A program made the translations under genes and the position numbers. The notes beneath the pieces were generated by a model. That model saw nothing but the letters and a program-made list of their open reading frames with translations, had not been told where the DNA came from and did no database searches. From Aliiroseovarius salicola (GTDB taxonomy: Bacteria; Pseudomonadota; Alphaproteobacteria; Rhodobacterales; Rhodobacteraceae): 64,000 bases of DNA. Within the stretch, counting starts at the first letter, position 1. Every line of letters begins with the position of its first letter. Shown here one piece after another: positions 1 to 9,205 of this stretch. Location: contig NZ_JAQIIO010000004.1 in assembly GCF_027891095.1 (NCBI RefSeq), forward strand, positions 1-64,000, read 5' to 3'.

Positions 1-8
1 AATAACCG

Positions 9-767
9 TCATTGCCCGGTCTCCGTTTCATTTGTGTTTACGAGTGCGGCCAAGGCGTCTTTGATTATAACGGCAGTGGCGCTTGCGATCATGTGTTGTT
101 GCAGTTGGTTGCCAATCAGATCGTTTCGGTACTCGAGCATGACATTTGGCCAATCCTTTGGAATCGCGTGGTGCTTCAAGGTGTGGGTTACTCCGTCTTC
201 CGGTCCGTAGGGGGCGTTTCTGCGAGTGTCCAACGCTGTGTGTTGACCTGCGCAATCCAGCATTTTGTCCGCCAGGCGGGTGTCCCTGTCATGAAGGATA
301 CCCAATTGCACCGCGCGGGGTTTGCCGTGGAAGGTCGATGTGAAGCTGTGCAATGTCACCAGCACACCCGAGACGCGCTGGTCCATGAGGGCCGATAGGG
401 CGGTCTCAAACGGGCGATACACTGTGTCGACGCGTTCCTGACGCGCCTCAGGAGTGAGATTCCGGTTGCCCGGCACCTCATAAATTTCCGAAACCTCGCG
501 AATAGCCGCTTCCGAGGAGGGAGGCCGATTGCAGTCATAGACCAGCCGCGACACGGTCGATGCGACCAGTGGTGCATCAAGGAGCTCTGACAGTTTTCGT
601 GCGAGACCAAAAGCCCCCGGATCCCAGGCCGCATGGCTGACCGCTGCTTCTTCCGACAGTCCCAACCCGCCATAGCGGGCCGGAATATGGTTCGAGGCAT
701 GTTCGCAGACAAGGACAACTGGCGAGGTACCCTTGTCGTTAAAAACCATGACAGACGTGTCATCCAT
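9..767 (-). CDS. N-formylglutamate amidohydrolase-like protein
   Basis: A 252-aa protein that resembles the N-formylglutamate amidohydrolase (HutG-like) family, which hydrolyses an N-formyl amino acid to formate and the free amino acid. The early segment VVLVCEHASNHIP and the later LVTLHSFTSTFHG match metal-binding blocks expected of the family. I chose the ATG at 767 because the stop of the upstream dehydrogenase shares one base with it (TGATG), which signals translational coupling; an upstream in-frame ATG at 824 lies inside the dehydrogenase gene. It is the last visible gene of a six-gene minus-strand operon that begins with a betaine-type binding protein. The real substrate is unknown. 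An N-formyl intermediate produced from an N-methyl group by the neighbouring dehydrogenase is an inference. Confidence 0.8.
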   Translation of the reverse strand: MDDTSVMVFNDKGTSPVVLVCEHASNHIPARYGGLGLSEEAAVSHAAWDPGAFGLARKLSELLDAPLVASTVSRLVYDCNRPPSSEAAIREVSEIYEVPGNRNLTPEARQERVDTVYRPFETALSALMDQRVSGVLVTLHSFTSTFHGKPRAVQLGILHDRDTRLADKMLDCAGQHTALDTRRNAPYGPEDGVTHTLKHHAIPKDWPNVMLEYRNDLIGNQLQQHMIASATAVIIKDALAALVNTNETETGQ

Positions 768-3211
768 CAGACTTTCACCCGTTCCATCTTGGGATCGAAG
801 AGCGGAGCAAGTGTAACGTTGCATGGTACACGGATTGTGGCGACCTCAAGCTCATATTCTCCGCTCAGGACATAGTCACGGTCCACCCCGTCATCGCAGC
901 GAACGTAACCCATGGCGATGGATTTTCCGATCGCGTGACCGTAGCCCGCCGAGCTGACATAGCCGACTCGTTCACCATTGCGATAGATCGTCTCTCGGCC
1001 CGACAGGATGACGTCGCCATCGGTGGTAAAGGTGGCCAGCATCTTCTTCATGCCGGTCTGGCGCTGTTCGGCAACGGCTTCGCGTCCCTTGAAGGGGATG
1101 TTCTTTTTCATCTTCACGGCCCAGCCCAGACCGGCTTCGTCCGGCGTGTGGTCCGTGCCGATGTCCGACGGCCACGCACGATAGCCTTTTTCAAGCCGCA
1201 TGGTTTCAATCGCGCGGTAGCCCGCGTTGGTCAATCCATGCTCGGCCCCTGCCTTATGCAGGGCATCATAGACGGTGGTGGCATATTCGACCGGGAGGTG
1301 CAGCTCCCAGCCAAGCTCACCGACATAGGTGACGCGCAATGCGTTGACCGGGCAGCCCGCGATGCCAATGGTCTTGGCGGTGCCAAACGGGAACCCCTCG
1401 TTTGACACGTCATCGCGCGTGACCTTCTCAAGGATTTTGCGAGCATTTGGCCCCATTAGCGATAGCACCGCATAAGAAGAGGTCACGTCAAACAGCTGCG
1501 CATTCATGTCGGCTGGGATGTTCTTGGAAATCCAGTCGAAGTCATGCGTGGCATAGCCGGTGCCGGTGACGATGTAATACTCATCTTCAGCGACGCGCAC
1601 ACAGGTCAGGTCACATTCGATCCCCGCATTGTCGTTGAGCATCTGAGTGTAGACCAGCGAGCCCACCGGCTTGGCCACATCATTGGCCGCAATCCAGCTG
1701 AGAGCGGCCTCGGCATCCGGGCCTTTCAGGGCAAACTTGGCAAAGCTGGTTTGGTCAAACAGCACCGCCGCTTCGCGACCTGCATTGTGTTCGCGGCCGA
1801 CGGGGATGTGCCAGTTGGGGCGTTCAAACGTGAAGATGTCACGCTGTTCTTCGCCATTTGCCGTGTCCGCGTACCAGTTGGGCCGTTCCCAGCCAAGTTT
1901 CTCTCCGAACACGGCACCATCCGCCTGAAGCGTGTCGTAAAGCGGTGATTTGCGGCAGGGACGGCCACTGTCATGTTCTTCCGAGGGCCAGGCCATGGTG
2001 TAGTGTTTGCCATAGGCTTCGATCGTGCGGGTGCGGATCCAGTCGTCGTCAAAGTGCGGGCGACCAAAGCGGCGGATGTCGACCGGCCAAAGATCGAAGG
2101 GCGGCTCACCCTTGGCAACCCATTCCGCCAGCGCCATCCCGGCGCCACCGCCGGCTGCGATGCCATAGGCATTGAAGCCAGCACCAACAAAGAAGTTCTT
2201 CAGCTCGGGCGCCTCCCCCAGGATGAAATTCCCATCCGGTGTGAAGCTTTCGGGGCCGTTCACCAGCTCTTTGACCCCGGCATTTTCCAGCGCAGGGACG
2301 CGTCCCAGAGAGAGCTCCATCAGCTGTTCAAAGTGGTCAAAGTTACTGTCAAGCAGCGTGTAGTGGAACCCTTGCGGAATGCCGGATGTGGCCCAGGGGA
2401 TCGGGTTTGGCTCATAGCCCCCCATCACCAGACCTCCGACCTCTTCCTTGTAGTAGGTCAAGCGATCAGGGTCGCGCAGTGTCGGTAGGTTCGATGGCAC
2501 GCCCTCGATTTGCTCGGTCACCATGTACTGGTGCTCCATCGGCACCAGCGGGACATTCACCCCAACTGACTTGGCAAAAGTGCGAGTCCACTGGCCACAA
2601 CAGGCGATCACGATGGGCGTGTTGATACGGCCTTTTTCAGTCTCGACCCCTTTGATGACGCCCTTTTCGATATCAACCGAAGTGACCTTGGTGTCTTCGA
2701 AAATCCGGGCCCCTGCCATGCGGGCCCCCTTGGCAAGCGCCTGTGTGATGTCAGAGGGGTTGGCCTGACCGTCGGTAGGCAGATAGGCTGCACCGATCAC
2801 ATCGTCGATGGTCATGAGCGGCCACAGTTCCTGCGCCTCTTTCGGGGTCAAGAGCTGCATGTCCAGCCCGAAGGAATGCGCGGTGGTGGCTTGTCGCTTG
2901 ACCTCAGTCCAGCGTTCTTCGTTACAGGCCAGGCGCAATCCGCCGTTCATCTTCCAGCCGGTTCCCAGCCCGGTTTCCTCCTCCAAGGTGTTGTAGAGAT
3001 CCACCGAGTACCCAAGCAGCTGAGTGATGTTGGCGTTTGAACGCAGCTGCCCGACCAGGCCAGCCGCATGGAAAGTTGTGCCCGAGGTTAATTTCTTGCG
3101 TTCAACAAGAACAACGTCCCACCCCAATTTGGCCAGATGATAGGCCGTCGAGCAGCCAACGATTCCGCCGCCTACGATGACGGCCTGTGCGGTTTTGGGA
3201 AAGTCGCTCAT
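767..3211 (-). CDS. FAD-dependent dehydrogenase fused to GcvT domain (dimethylglycine/sarcosine dehydrogenase-like)
   Basis: An 814-aa oxidoreductase. The N-terminal half is a DAO-type FAD domain with a dinucleotide fold (GGGIVG at residues 14-19) and a TTFHAAG motif whose His48 corresponds to the covalently flavinylated histidine of dimethylglycine and sarcosine dehydrogenases. The C-terminal half is a GcvT/aminomethyltransferase fold, which in the family passes the released methyl carbon to tetrahydrofolate. The ATG at 3211 has a good Shine-Dalgarno sequence (AGAGGAA) and overlaps the kinase stop by four bases (ATGA); the frame is open 81 codons further upstream inside the kinase gene, which is a shadow. 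The substrate is probably a secondary or tertiary N-methyl amine. Sequence alone does not separate dimethylglycine from sarcosine or another N-methyl compound. Confidence 0.9.
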   Translation of the reverse strand: MSDFPKTAQAVIVGGGIVGCSTAYHLAKLGWDVVLVERKKLTSGTTFHAAGLVGQLRSNANITQLLGYSVDLYNTLEEETGLGTGWKMNGGLRLACNEERWTEVKRQATTAHSFGLDMQLLTPKEAQELWPLMTIDDVIGAAYLPTDGQANPSDITQALAKGARMAGARIFEDTKVTSVDIEKGVIKGVETEKGRINTPIVIACCGQWTRTFAKSVGVNVPLVPMEHQYMVTEQIEGVPSNLPTLRDPDRLTYYKEEVGGLVMGGYEPNPIPWATSGIPQGFHYTLLDSNFDHFEQLMELSLGRVPALENAGVKELVNGPESFTPDGNFILGEAPELKNFFVGAGFNAYGIAAGGGAGMALAEWVAKGEPPFDLWPVDIRRFGRPHFDDDWIRTRTIEAYGKHYTMAWPSEEHDSGRPCRKSPLYDTLQADGAVFGEKLGWERPNWYADTANGEEQRDIFTFERPNWHIPVGREHNAGREAAVLFDQTSFAKFALKGPDAEAALSWIAANDVAKPVGSLVYTQMLNDNAGIECDLTCVRVAEDEYYIVTGTGYATHDFDWISKNIPADMNAQLFDVTSSYAVLSLMGPNARKILEKVTRDDVSNEGFPFGTAKTIGIAGCPVNALRVTYVGELGWELHLPVEYATTVYDALHKAGAEHGLTNAGYRAIETMRLEKGYRAWPSDIGTDHTPDEAGLGWAVKMKKNIPFKGREAVAEQRQTGMKKMLATFTTDGDVILSGRETIYRNGERVGYVSSAGYGHAIGKSIAMGYVRCDDGVDRDYVLSGEYELEVATIRVPCNVTLAPLFDPKMERVKV

Positions 3212-4107
3212 GATGTTCCTCTTTGGGATTGATAGTCGGAAAGGGCCTGCTGGTAGCGGGCAAGGTTGTCTGCCGTGTAGGCGGCATAGTCGAAGTCGAT
3301 CTCCGAAGTGATTTCGGACACCATGCTCCACATGGTTTCGCGCAGCAGCGAGGCGCATTTCATGGCGCCATAGCTCTGCATCAACGCAGCATCTGGCGGG
3401 GTGCCAAAATAGGTCTGCAGCATCAGGTGTTCGGCTTCGGAGGGAAGCTCGCAATTGGTGGCGAGCCCACCCAGATCGAACAGCGGGGAATTAAACCCGC
3501 CATACTCCCAGTCGATCAGCCAGAACTGCTCGCTTCCGCGCAGGATGTTGGCGGGCAGCAAGTCATTGTGGCCCAGCACCAGTTGCACTGGTCCCACCGC
3601 CTGTTCTAGCGCGTCTGCGTCCTTCATAAGGGCATCCAATGCCCCGATATGTGACGATCCGTTTTGGCGCAGAAAGGCAGCGTAGTCGCGCAACACGTGG
3701 AAAACCCAGAAGGTCAGGACAGGCCCACGCACCGCAGGGGTCACTTCCTGGTGTGTCCGGTGGATCAGTCTCGTTACCTTTTGCAAGGTGTCGGCGTCAT
3801 GCAGGTCGGTGGCCTCCAATGCCGGGGCCTCGACGAAATCTAGAACCAGGATGCCGGGCTCAGCATAATGCACTGCCGGGGCAATGCCGACCGAAGCCGC
3901 TGCTTGCGAGATTGCCAATTCGTTGAACCGCTTAACGCCGTGTTCAGGAATGTCTTCGCCAAAGCGAACGACATAAGCTTGCTCTCCATCTGTCACCTTG
4001 AGGTTGATGTTGGTGATGCCGCCACCCAGCTGTTCGATGCTGGGCTGCGCGCCACTCCAACATGGTAAGGCGCGTGCATACGCCATGGCTTTTTCGAGAG
4101 AGGACAT
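3208..4107 (-). CDS. choline/ethanolamine-kinase-like phosphotransferase
   Basis: A 299-aa small-molecule kinase of the choline kinase/aminoglycoside phosphotransferase fold. Visible landmarks are the nucleotide loop LGGGITNINL (27-36), Brenner's motif HNDLLPANIL (180-189) with the catalytic Asp182, and the metal-binding IDWEYGG (198-204). The ATG at 4107 overlaps the permease stop as TGATG; a GTG at 4110 is one codon earlier and possible. It sits between an importer and a methylamine-type dehydrogenase in one operon, so it probably phosphorylates the imported compound or an intermediate at a hydroxyl group. A paralogue sits next to a second such dehydrogenase at 10050-10979. Choline itself as the substrate is not established. 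Confidence 0.85.
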   Translation of the reverse strand: MSSLEKAMAYARALPCWSGAQPSIEQLGGGITNINLKVTDGEQAYVVRFGEDIPEHGVKRFNELAISQAAASVGIAPAVHYAEPGILVLDFVEAPALEATDLHDADTLQKVTRLIHRTHQEVTPAVRGPVLTFWVFHVLRDYAAFLRQNGSSHIGALDALMKDADALEQAVGPVQLVLGHNDLLPANILRGSEQFWLIDWEYGGFNSPLFDLGGLATNCELPSEAEHLMLQTYFGTPPDAALMQSYGAMKCASLLRETMWSMVSEITSEIDFDYAAYTADNLARYQQALSDYQSQRGTS

Positions 4108-6110
4108 CACTTCACCCCCAGTTTTTCTTGTGAATTGCGGGCCAGGGCGGCGACGATGCGGTCGGCGATGATGGCGATAAAGGCAACCGAGAGACCGGCA
4201 ATGATGCCTTGCCCGGTGTTGGCCTTGGTCAGAGCGATATAGACTTCTTGCCCAAGATCACGCGTGCCGACCAAGGCGGTGATCACCAGCATCGACAGCG
4301 CCAGCATGATGGTCTGGTTTAGACCCAGCAGCAGCGATGGCGCGGCCAGCGGCAGTTTGATGCGCAGCAGGATCTGGCGCTCGGTGCAGCCAGACACCTT
4401 GCCAGCCTCAATCAGCTCCTGGTCAATCGAGCGGATGCCATGGGCGGCGTAGCGGACGGCGGGTGCGAGAGCATAGAGGACCACCGCGATCATGGCCGAG
4501 AAGTCGCCGACCCGGAACAGCATGACAACCGGGATCAGGTAGACGAAACTCGGAAGAGTTTGCAGCGTGTCGATCATCGCACCGATGACGCTGTTGGCCC
4601 GGTTGCTTTGGCCAGCCCAAATCCCAAGGGGAATGCCGATGGCGCTGGCAATTAGAACCGAAACCGACACAAGGTAGACGGTGATCATCGCTTTGGCCCA
4701 GAGGCCATTGGCCGCAATGAAGAGGGTCATTGCTGCCGACATCAGGCCGAACTTCCATCCCCCGACACGTCCAGCTGCCAAGCCCACGACGATCACACCC
4801 CAAGCCCAGGGAATACCCGAGAAGAAGCGCTTTACCGGCAGTAGCAGAGTGGTCAGGAAGAAGGTTTTGATCGCCTCGAAGAAATCGAAGAATGTGACGT
4901 TGATCCACTCCATCATCGCGGTCCAAATGGACCCGGTGGTGATGGTTAGACTTTCCGGAAGCAGGCGAAAGCCCGGGAGGTAGATGCCCAGCAATGTGCT
5001 GATCACGATCAGAGCGACACTGGTGCTGATCAGCGGGTGGCGTTGGTAGATTGGTTGCGCAGGATCCGGGCGCGGGCGAACGCGACGAATGGCGAAGGCC
5101 TGGCTGACACGGTCGAGCGCGATGGCCATGACAACAATCGCCAGCCCAGCCTCAATCCCACCGCCAATGTCCAGACGGCGCAGCGACGTGAGAACATCAT
5201 AGCCTAGCCCGCCCGCACCGATCATCGAAGCGATGATCACCATATTCAGGGTCAGCATGATGACCTGATTGACACCCACCATCAGCGAGGGCAGCGCGGT
5301 GGGGACCATGACTTTCCACATCTGCTGATGGGGTTTGCAGCCAACCATGCGCCCTGCTTCCTTGACCTCCTCAGGGACCGATTGCAACGCGACGGTGGCA
5401 ATGCGCACCATCGGCGGCATGGCGTAGATCACCGTGGCCACAAGCGCCGAGACAGGACCGAAACCGAACAGGAACAGAATGGGCACCAGATAAGCAAAGA
5501 CCGGAACCGTCTGCATGAGATCGAGGATCGGGCGCAGTGCTTTCTCCACCCATGGGTGACGATAAGACAAGATGCCCAACAAAAGCCCGCCGGTCACGCC
5601 AATCGGCACTGCGATTAGCACGGATGCCAGCGTGACCATGGCACTTTCCCACTGTCCGAATATGGCGAGATAGGCGAAACACAGGGCAGCCAGCATGGCC
5701 AGTCCGGCATTGCGGGCATAAAGCGCAATCACTGCCATGGTGCCAATGATGGCGATCCAGCTGATCGACGGGGCTACCTCGATGGCTTGTTGACCCTGTC
5801 CAACCGAGAACCCGTCAATCAGAAGAGAGCGCACGAATTGATAGGGCAGCTCGATCACGGCGGCGATGAACCGCGTAAGGTCGCGGAACGTGAAAAGCCC
5901 GAAATGAGCGTCTTCGACCAGCCAGGTCATTGCGCTGGAAATCCAGCTGTCCAGAGGCAGTTCATATTTCTTGGGAAAGCGAACGATCCAACGCGCATCC
6001 AGCGCCTTGTAAATCGCAAATGAGAACTGGGACAGCCCCCATGTGATTGCGAAGAGCCCAAGCCAGAACATACGCGGGCCTCGCAAACAGGATTTCAGAA
6101 AGCTGCTCAT
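4107..6110 (-). CDS. betaine-type ABC transporter, double permease
   Basis: A 667-aa inner-membrane protein that contains two complete ProW/OpuAB-like permease domains in tandem, against about 280-350 aa for a usual single permease. Each half carries an EAA loop: EVKEAGRMVGC in the first and ELIEAGKVSGC in the second, each followed by a conserved proline-serine-leucine stretch. Each half also has its own extra N-terminal membrane segments. The start overlaps the ATPase stop by four bases (ATGA). One chain would supply both halves of the transmembrane channel for the ATPase encoded upstream. The cognate binding protein (7275-8216) suggests a quaternary ammonium or related compatible solute. 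Confidence 0.9.
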   Translation of the reverse strand: MSSFLKSCLRGPRMFWLGLFAITWGLSQFSFAIYKALDARWIVRFPKKYELPLDSWISSAMTWLVEDAHFGLFTFRDLTRFIAAVIELPYQFVRSLLIDGFSVGQGQQAIEVAPSISWIAIIGTMAVIALYARNAGLAMLAALCFAYLAIFGQWESAMVTLASVLIAVPIGVTGGLLLGILSYRHPWVEKALRPILDLMQTVPVFAYLVPILFLFGFGPVSALVATVIYAMPPMVRIATVALQSVPEEVKEAGRMVGCKPHQQMWKVMVPTALPSLMVGVNQVIMLTLNMVIIASMIGAGGLGYDVLTSLRRLDIGGGIEAGLAIVVMAIALDRVSQAFAIRRVRPRPDPAQPIYQRHPLISTSVALIVISTLLGIYLPGFRLLPESLTITTGSIWTAMMEWINVTFFDFFEAIKTFFLTTLLLPVKRFFSGIPWAWGVIVVGLAAGRVGGWKFGLMSAAMTLFIAANGLWAKAMITVYLVSVSVLIASAIGIPLGIWAGQSNRANSVIGAMIDTLQTLPSFVYLIPVVMLFRVGDFSAMIAVVLYALAPAVRYAAHGIRSIDQELIEAGKVSGCTERQILLRIKLPLAAPSLLLGLNQTIMLALSMLVITALVGTRDLGQEVYIALTKANTGQGIIAGLSVAFIAIIADRIVAALARNSQEKLGVK

Positions 6111-7135
6111 GCTGCTGTACGTCCGATCATGATGTCAACGGCTGCGCGCGCATCTATGGTGCCCACAGGTTTGCCATCTTCGTCGAGAACGCGGAAGGGC
6201 AGGTCGGCCTCATCCAGTTGGTGAACCGTATCGGCCACGGCCAGATGCCCGTCCAGGTCGCCTGCGTATTCGCCCTCGGGCACGCCCTTTGACATGATGG
6301 AGCTAAGCTTGATCACCTTGGCGCGCGGAATGTGGCGGGTGAATTCCTCGACATATGGTGTGGCCGGATTGAGCACCAGGTTCTCCGGCGTGTCGATCTG
6401 TTCGATACAGCCGTCCTTCATCACCGCGATGCGGTCTGCCAAGCGAATGGCTTCGTCGAAATCATGGGTGATGAAGACGATGGTTTTGTGCAGCATGGAC
6501 TGCAAGCGCAGGAATTCATCCTGCATTTCGCGCCGGATCAAAGGGTCAAGCGCGGAAAACGGTTCATCAAGGAACCACAGATCGGGATCAGCCACTAGAG
6601 AGCGGGCAATGCCGACGCGCTGCTGCTGGCCGCCGGAAAGCTGGCGCGGATAATGGTCTTCGCGCCCTTTCAGGCCAACGGTTTCGATCATTTGACGTGC
6701 TCGGTCTTCGCGTTCGTTTTGGGACACGCCCTGAACTTCCAGGGGAAAAGCGGCGTTCTGCAAAACCGTCAGATGAGGAAGAAGCGCAAAATGCTGGAAT
6801 ACCATGCCCATCTTCTTGCGGCGCACATCGATCAGCTCTGCATTGCTCATCTTCAGCAGGTCACGGCCTTCGAAATTGATCTCGCCTGCGGTGGATTCCA
6901 CCAGTCGTGACAGACAGCGCACAAGCGTTGATTTACCTGATCCGGACAGTCCCATGATCACGAAAATCTCGCCTTGAAAGACCTGTACATTGGCGTCGCG
7001 CACGGCACCCACCACATGAGAGGCCTCGAAATCTTTTGAAGTGGGCGCACCGTTGTGTTTCTTCAGAAAGGTCTCGGGGTGAGCGCCGAAGATCTTCCAG
7101 ACACCACGGCATTCCAGCTTGACTGAACGCTCCAT
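6107..7135 (-). CDS. betaine-type ABC transporter ATP-binding protein
   Basis: A 342-aa ATPase of the ProV/OpuAA type. Walker A is GLSGSGKST (62-70), the signature is LSGGQQQRV, and Walker B is LWFLDEPFSALD. The N-terminus carries the ProV-style extension before the P-loop (KIFGAHPETFLKKHNG). The C-terminus (about 275-342) looks like a CBS-type regulatory region, ending in GKPVGTIDARAAVDIMIG. I chose ATG 7135, which has a GAGG Shine-Dalgarno sequence; an ATG 23 codons upstream lies in the hairpin-containing leader and has no such support. It is second in the importer operon, 139 bases after the binding-protein gene. Confidence 0.93.
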   Translation of the reverse strand: MERSVKLECRGVWKIFGAHPETFLKKHNGAPTSKDFEASHVVGAVRDANVQVFQGEIFVIMGLSGSGKSTLVRCLSRLVESTAGEINFEGRDLLKMSNAELIDVRRKKMGMVFQHFALLPHLTVLQNAAFPLEVQGVSQNEREDRARQMIETVGLKGREDHYPRQLSGGQQQRVGIARSLVADPDLWFLDEPFSALDPLIRREMQDEFLRLQSMLHKTIVFITHDFDEAIRLADRIAVMKDGCIEQIDTPENLVLNPATPYVEEFTRHIPRAKVIKLSSIMSKGVPEGEYAGDLDGHLAVADTVHQLDEADLPFRVLDEDGKPVGTIDARAAVDIMIGRTAA

Positions 7136-7228
7136 TGCTACCTCGGAATTGGGCTGGAACTGGCCCATGGGGGGGCCGTTCCTGCCGATAGGAAAGGGTA
7201 TCACTGGCGCTTGGGCCAGGATGGATAG

Positions 7229-7260
7229 GGAGAAGGCGCAGGGAGAGAGGCACCTTCTCC
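7229..7260 (-). other. intercistronic stem-loop 3' of SBP gene
   Basis: On the minus-strand transcript an 11-bp stem (7250-7260 with 7229-7239) forms around a 10-nt loop. All positions pair, with one G-U wobble. The same sequence read on the plus strand has a mismatch, so the structure belongs to the importer mRNA. It lies 15 bases after the binding-protein stop and has no T-tract, so it is more likely a stabilising or partial-attenuation element than a full terminator. Confidence 0.65.
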
Positions 7261-7274
7261 AACTGGGGCTGATC

Positions 7275-8216
7275 TTACTTGATCCAGCTCGACCAAGCAG
7301 CTTCGTTGGCGGTCATCCATTCGGAGACAACGCTTTCGATCGAGACGCCTTCCAAATCGACCTTGCCCACAAGAGCCCCCATGGCGTCATTGTCGATATC
7401 AAAGGCCTTGATCGCGTCAGCTGCGCCCGGCCATTTGTCGGCAACACCCGACCATGCCACCTTCCAGATCGGACCGGTCGGCTTGCCGCAATCATAGGCC
7501 GCATCGGGGTTCATGCCGGCGGACGGATCGTTGTAGCACTCGACCGAATAGGGGGGGAATTCGACAAATTTGCCATCATATTTCGCGGTGGCCCAATGCG
7601 GTGAATAGATCCACAGCACAATTGGTGCCTCACGCTGATAGGCACTTTCGAGCTCCGCAAAAAGGGCCGCATCGGTGCCTGCATGAACCACTTCAAAGTC
7701 CATCCCAAGTGACTCAACGCGTTCATCATCAAAGCCACCCCAGGTGACGGGGCCGCCTAGGTAACGCCCCATGGGTGCCGTCTCAGGTGTCGAAAACTCC
7801 TGCGCACAATCATTCAGGGCTTTCCAGTCCGGCAGGCCGGGGCAGAGTTTTTCCATATAGGCCGGATACCACCATTCCTCGATGGCCTCCATGCCAGTGG
7901 GGCCCATATTGACCACCTTGCCGGTGCCGAACGCTTCGTCCATCGCCTCGCGGCCGGTGGTTTCCCAGATTTCCATTGCGATATGCAGGTCGCCTGATTT
8001 CAGGCCCGCGAACTGAGCGATATAGTCTGCCTGAACATACTCCACATTATAGCCGGCCTTTTTCAGGACTTCGCCCATAATGGTGGTTGTGATGATCTGT
8101 CCGGTCCAGTCGTGGGTGGTCAGTTTGATCGGATCAAGCGATTCAACTTCCGCCACGGCGCTGCTCGCCAACAGCGCGGTCATCAACGTGGCGGAATATG
8201 TTGTGAATTTCGTCAT
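7275..8216 (-). CDS. betaine-type ABC transporter substrate-binding protein
   Basis: A 313-aa periplasmic protein of the OpuAC/ProX family. A signal peptide (MTKFTTYSATLMTALLASSA, then VAE) precedes the mature domain. Tryptophans in HDWTGQ, EIWETT, EEWWYPAY and WIYSPHW could form the aromatic cage that binds quaternary ammonium or sulfonium groups. ATG 8216 has a strong GGGAGG ribosome site; the upstream open frame is non-coding promoter DNA. It is the first gene of the six-gene operon and is transcribed divergently from the DeoR regulator at 8427, with an operator array between them. Confidence 0.93.
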   Translation of the reverse strand: MTKFTTYSATLMTALLASSAVAEVESLDPIKLTTHDWTGQIITTTIMGEVLKKAGYNVEYVQADYIAQFAGLKSGDLHIAMEIWETTGREAMDEAFGTGKVVNMGPTGMEAIEEWWYPAYMEKLCPGLPDWKALNDCAQEFSTPETAPMGRYLGGPVTWGGFDDERVESLGMDFEVVHAGTDAALFAELESAYQREAPIVLWIYSPHWATAKYDGKFVEFPPYSVECYNDPSAGMNPDAAYDCGKPTGPIWKVAWSGVADKWPGAADAIKAFDIDNDAMGALVGKVDLEGVSIESVVSEWMTANEAAWSSWIK

Positions 8217-8312
8217 GGTCAGCCTCCCAGCTTTGTTTTTTGTGGGTTTTGCGTCTTCAGCGGTCTGAAAATGCGGAAACAAGGTGATGTTTCGGCATAA
8301 AGCGACAAAAAT

Positions 8313-8380
8313 CAACATATAAATTTGGAAAATGTTGTAAAATGATAAAATAATGTGGAAATATTGTGGGAATAATGGTG
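8313..8380. promoter_or_regulatory. phased half-site array between SBP operon and DeoR gene
   Basis: The AT-rich divergent promoter holds CAACA at 8313-8317, an inverted TGTTG at 8333-8337, and weaker copies TGTGG at 8354 and 8365 and TGGTG at 8376. Spacings are 20, 21, 11 and 11 bases, close to whole helical turns. A cleaner version of the same array occurs upstream of the second dehydrogenase (13455-13489). This is the likely DeoR operator; the binding protein is inferred. Confidence 0.55.
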
Positions 8381-8426
8381 GAATGCAGAGGGGGAGCGCC
8401 CTCATTTGTTGAATTGGAGTAGAATC

Positions 8427-9197
8427 ATGGAACCGCGTGCAAATCACAGACAGAAGGTGATCTTGGACGAGTTGCGCCGCTCTGGTGGATCAATGCGGAT
8501 CCACGCTTTGGCTCAGGCACTGGATGTGACAGAAGAAACCGTTCGTAGAAACCTCAAGTCACTTGCGGATGAAGGATTGGTTGATCGCATGCATGGTGGC
8601 GTGCGGATTGTAGAAAGCGACGCCGAAGCAGATTTCAATGCGCGATATCGGGACAATCCGGTCGCCAAACAGAAAATCGCCAGCCATGTGGCGCGCATGT
8701 TACCCAACGATGTGTCGCTGTTTCTCGATATCGGCAGCACGACGGCGCATATTGCCGACGCGCTGCGTGACCACCAGCGGCTGGTTGTGGTCACCAACTC
8801 TGTCTATGTCGCGTTCCGTTTGGCCACGCGCAATGGCAACCGTGTCTTTCTGGCAGGGGGGGAATTGCGTGGCCACGATGGTGGTGCTTTCGGGACCGAT
8901 GCAATGGAGTTTGTGGCGAACTTCAATACGGATTTTGCCGTTCTGTCTTCAGCGGGGATCACATCAAAGGGTTTTTTCCTTTTCGATCTGGAAGAGGCAC
9001 GCTTCTCGCGCTTGATCATGCAGCAGGCCGACACACGCATCATGGCCGCCGACTCCAGCAAGTTCGGAGGGGTGGCGCCCGTTGATATTGGACGGCCGTC
9101 ACAGGTGGACTATCTGATCTGCGATCGGGAGCCGCCGCAAGACATCGCCTCAGCCGCAATGGCTGATTGGGGCACCAAAATCCAAATCGCCAAATAG
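8427..9197 (+). CDS. DeoR-family transcriptional regulator
   Basis: A 256-aa repressor. An N-terminal DeoR helix-turn-helix (residues about 6-57, with the recognition stretch VTEETVRRNLKSL) is followed by a sugar-phosphate-isomerase-like effector domain that includes LFLDIGSTT and VVTNSVYVAFRLA. ATG 8427 follows a GGAG site; an ATG seven codons upstream is not supported. DeoR proteins typically sense phosphorylated metabolites, which fits the kinases encoded in the flanking operons. It is divergent from the importer operon and is followed eight bases later by a phosphatase-like gene, so it probably controls both. Confidence 0.9.
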   Translation: MEPRANHRQKVILDELRRSGGSMRIHALAQALDVTEETVRRNLKSLADEGLVDRMHGGVRIVESDAEADFNARYRDNPVAKQKIASHVARMLPNDVSLFLDIGSTTAHIADALRDHQRLVVVTNSVYVAFRLATRNGNRVFLAGGELRGHDGGAFGTDAMEFVANFNTDFAVLSSAGITSKGFFLFDLEEARFSRLIMQQADTRIMAADSSKFGGVAPVDIGRPSQVDYLICDREPPQDIASAAMADWGTKIQIAK

Positions 9198-9205
9198 GAG
9201 AGACC

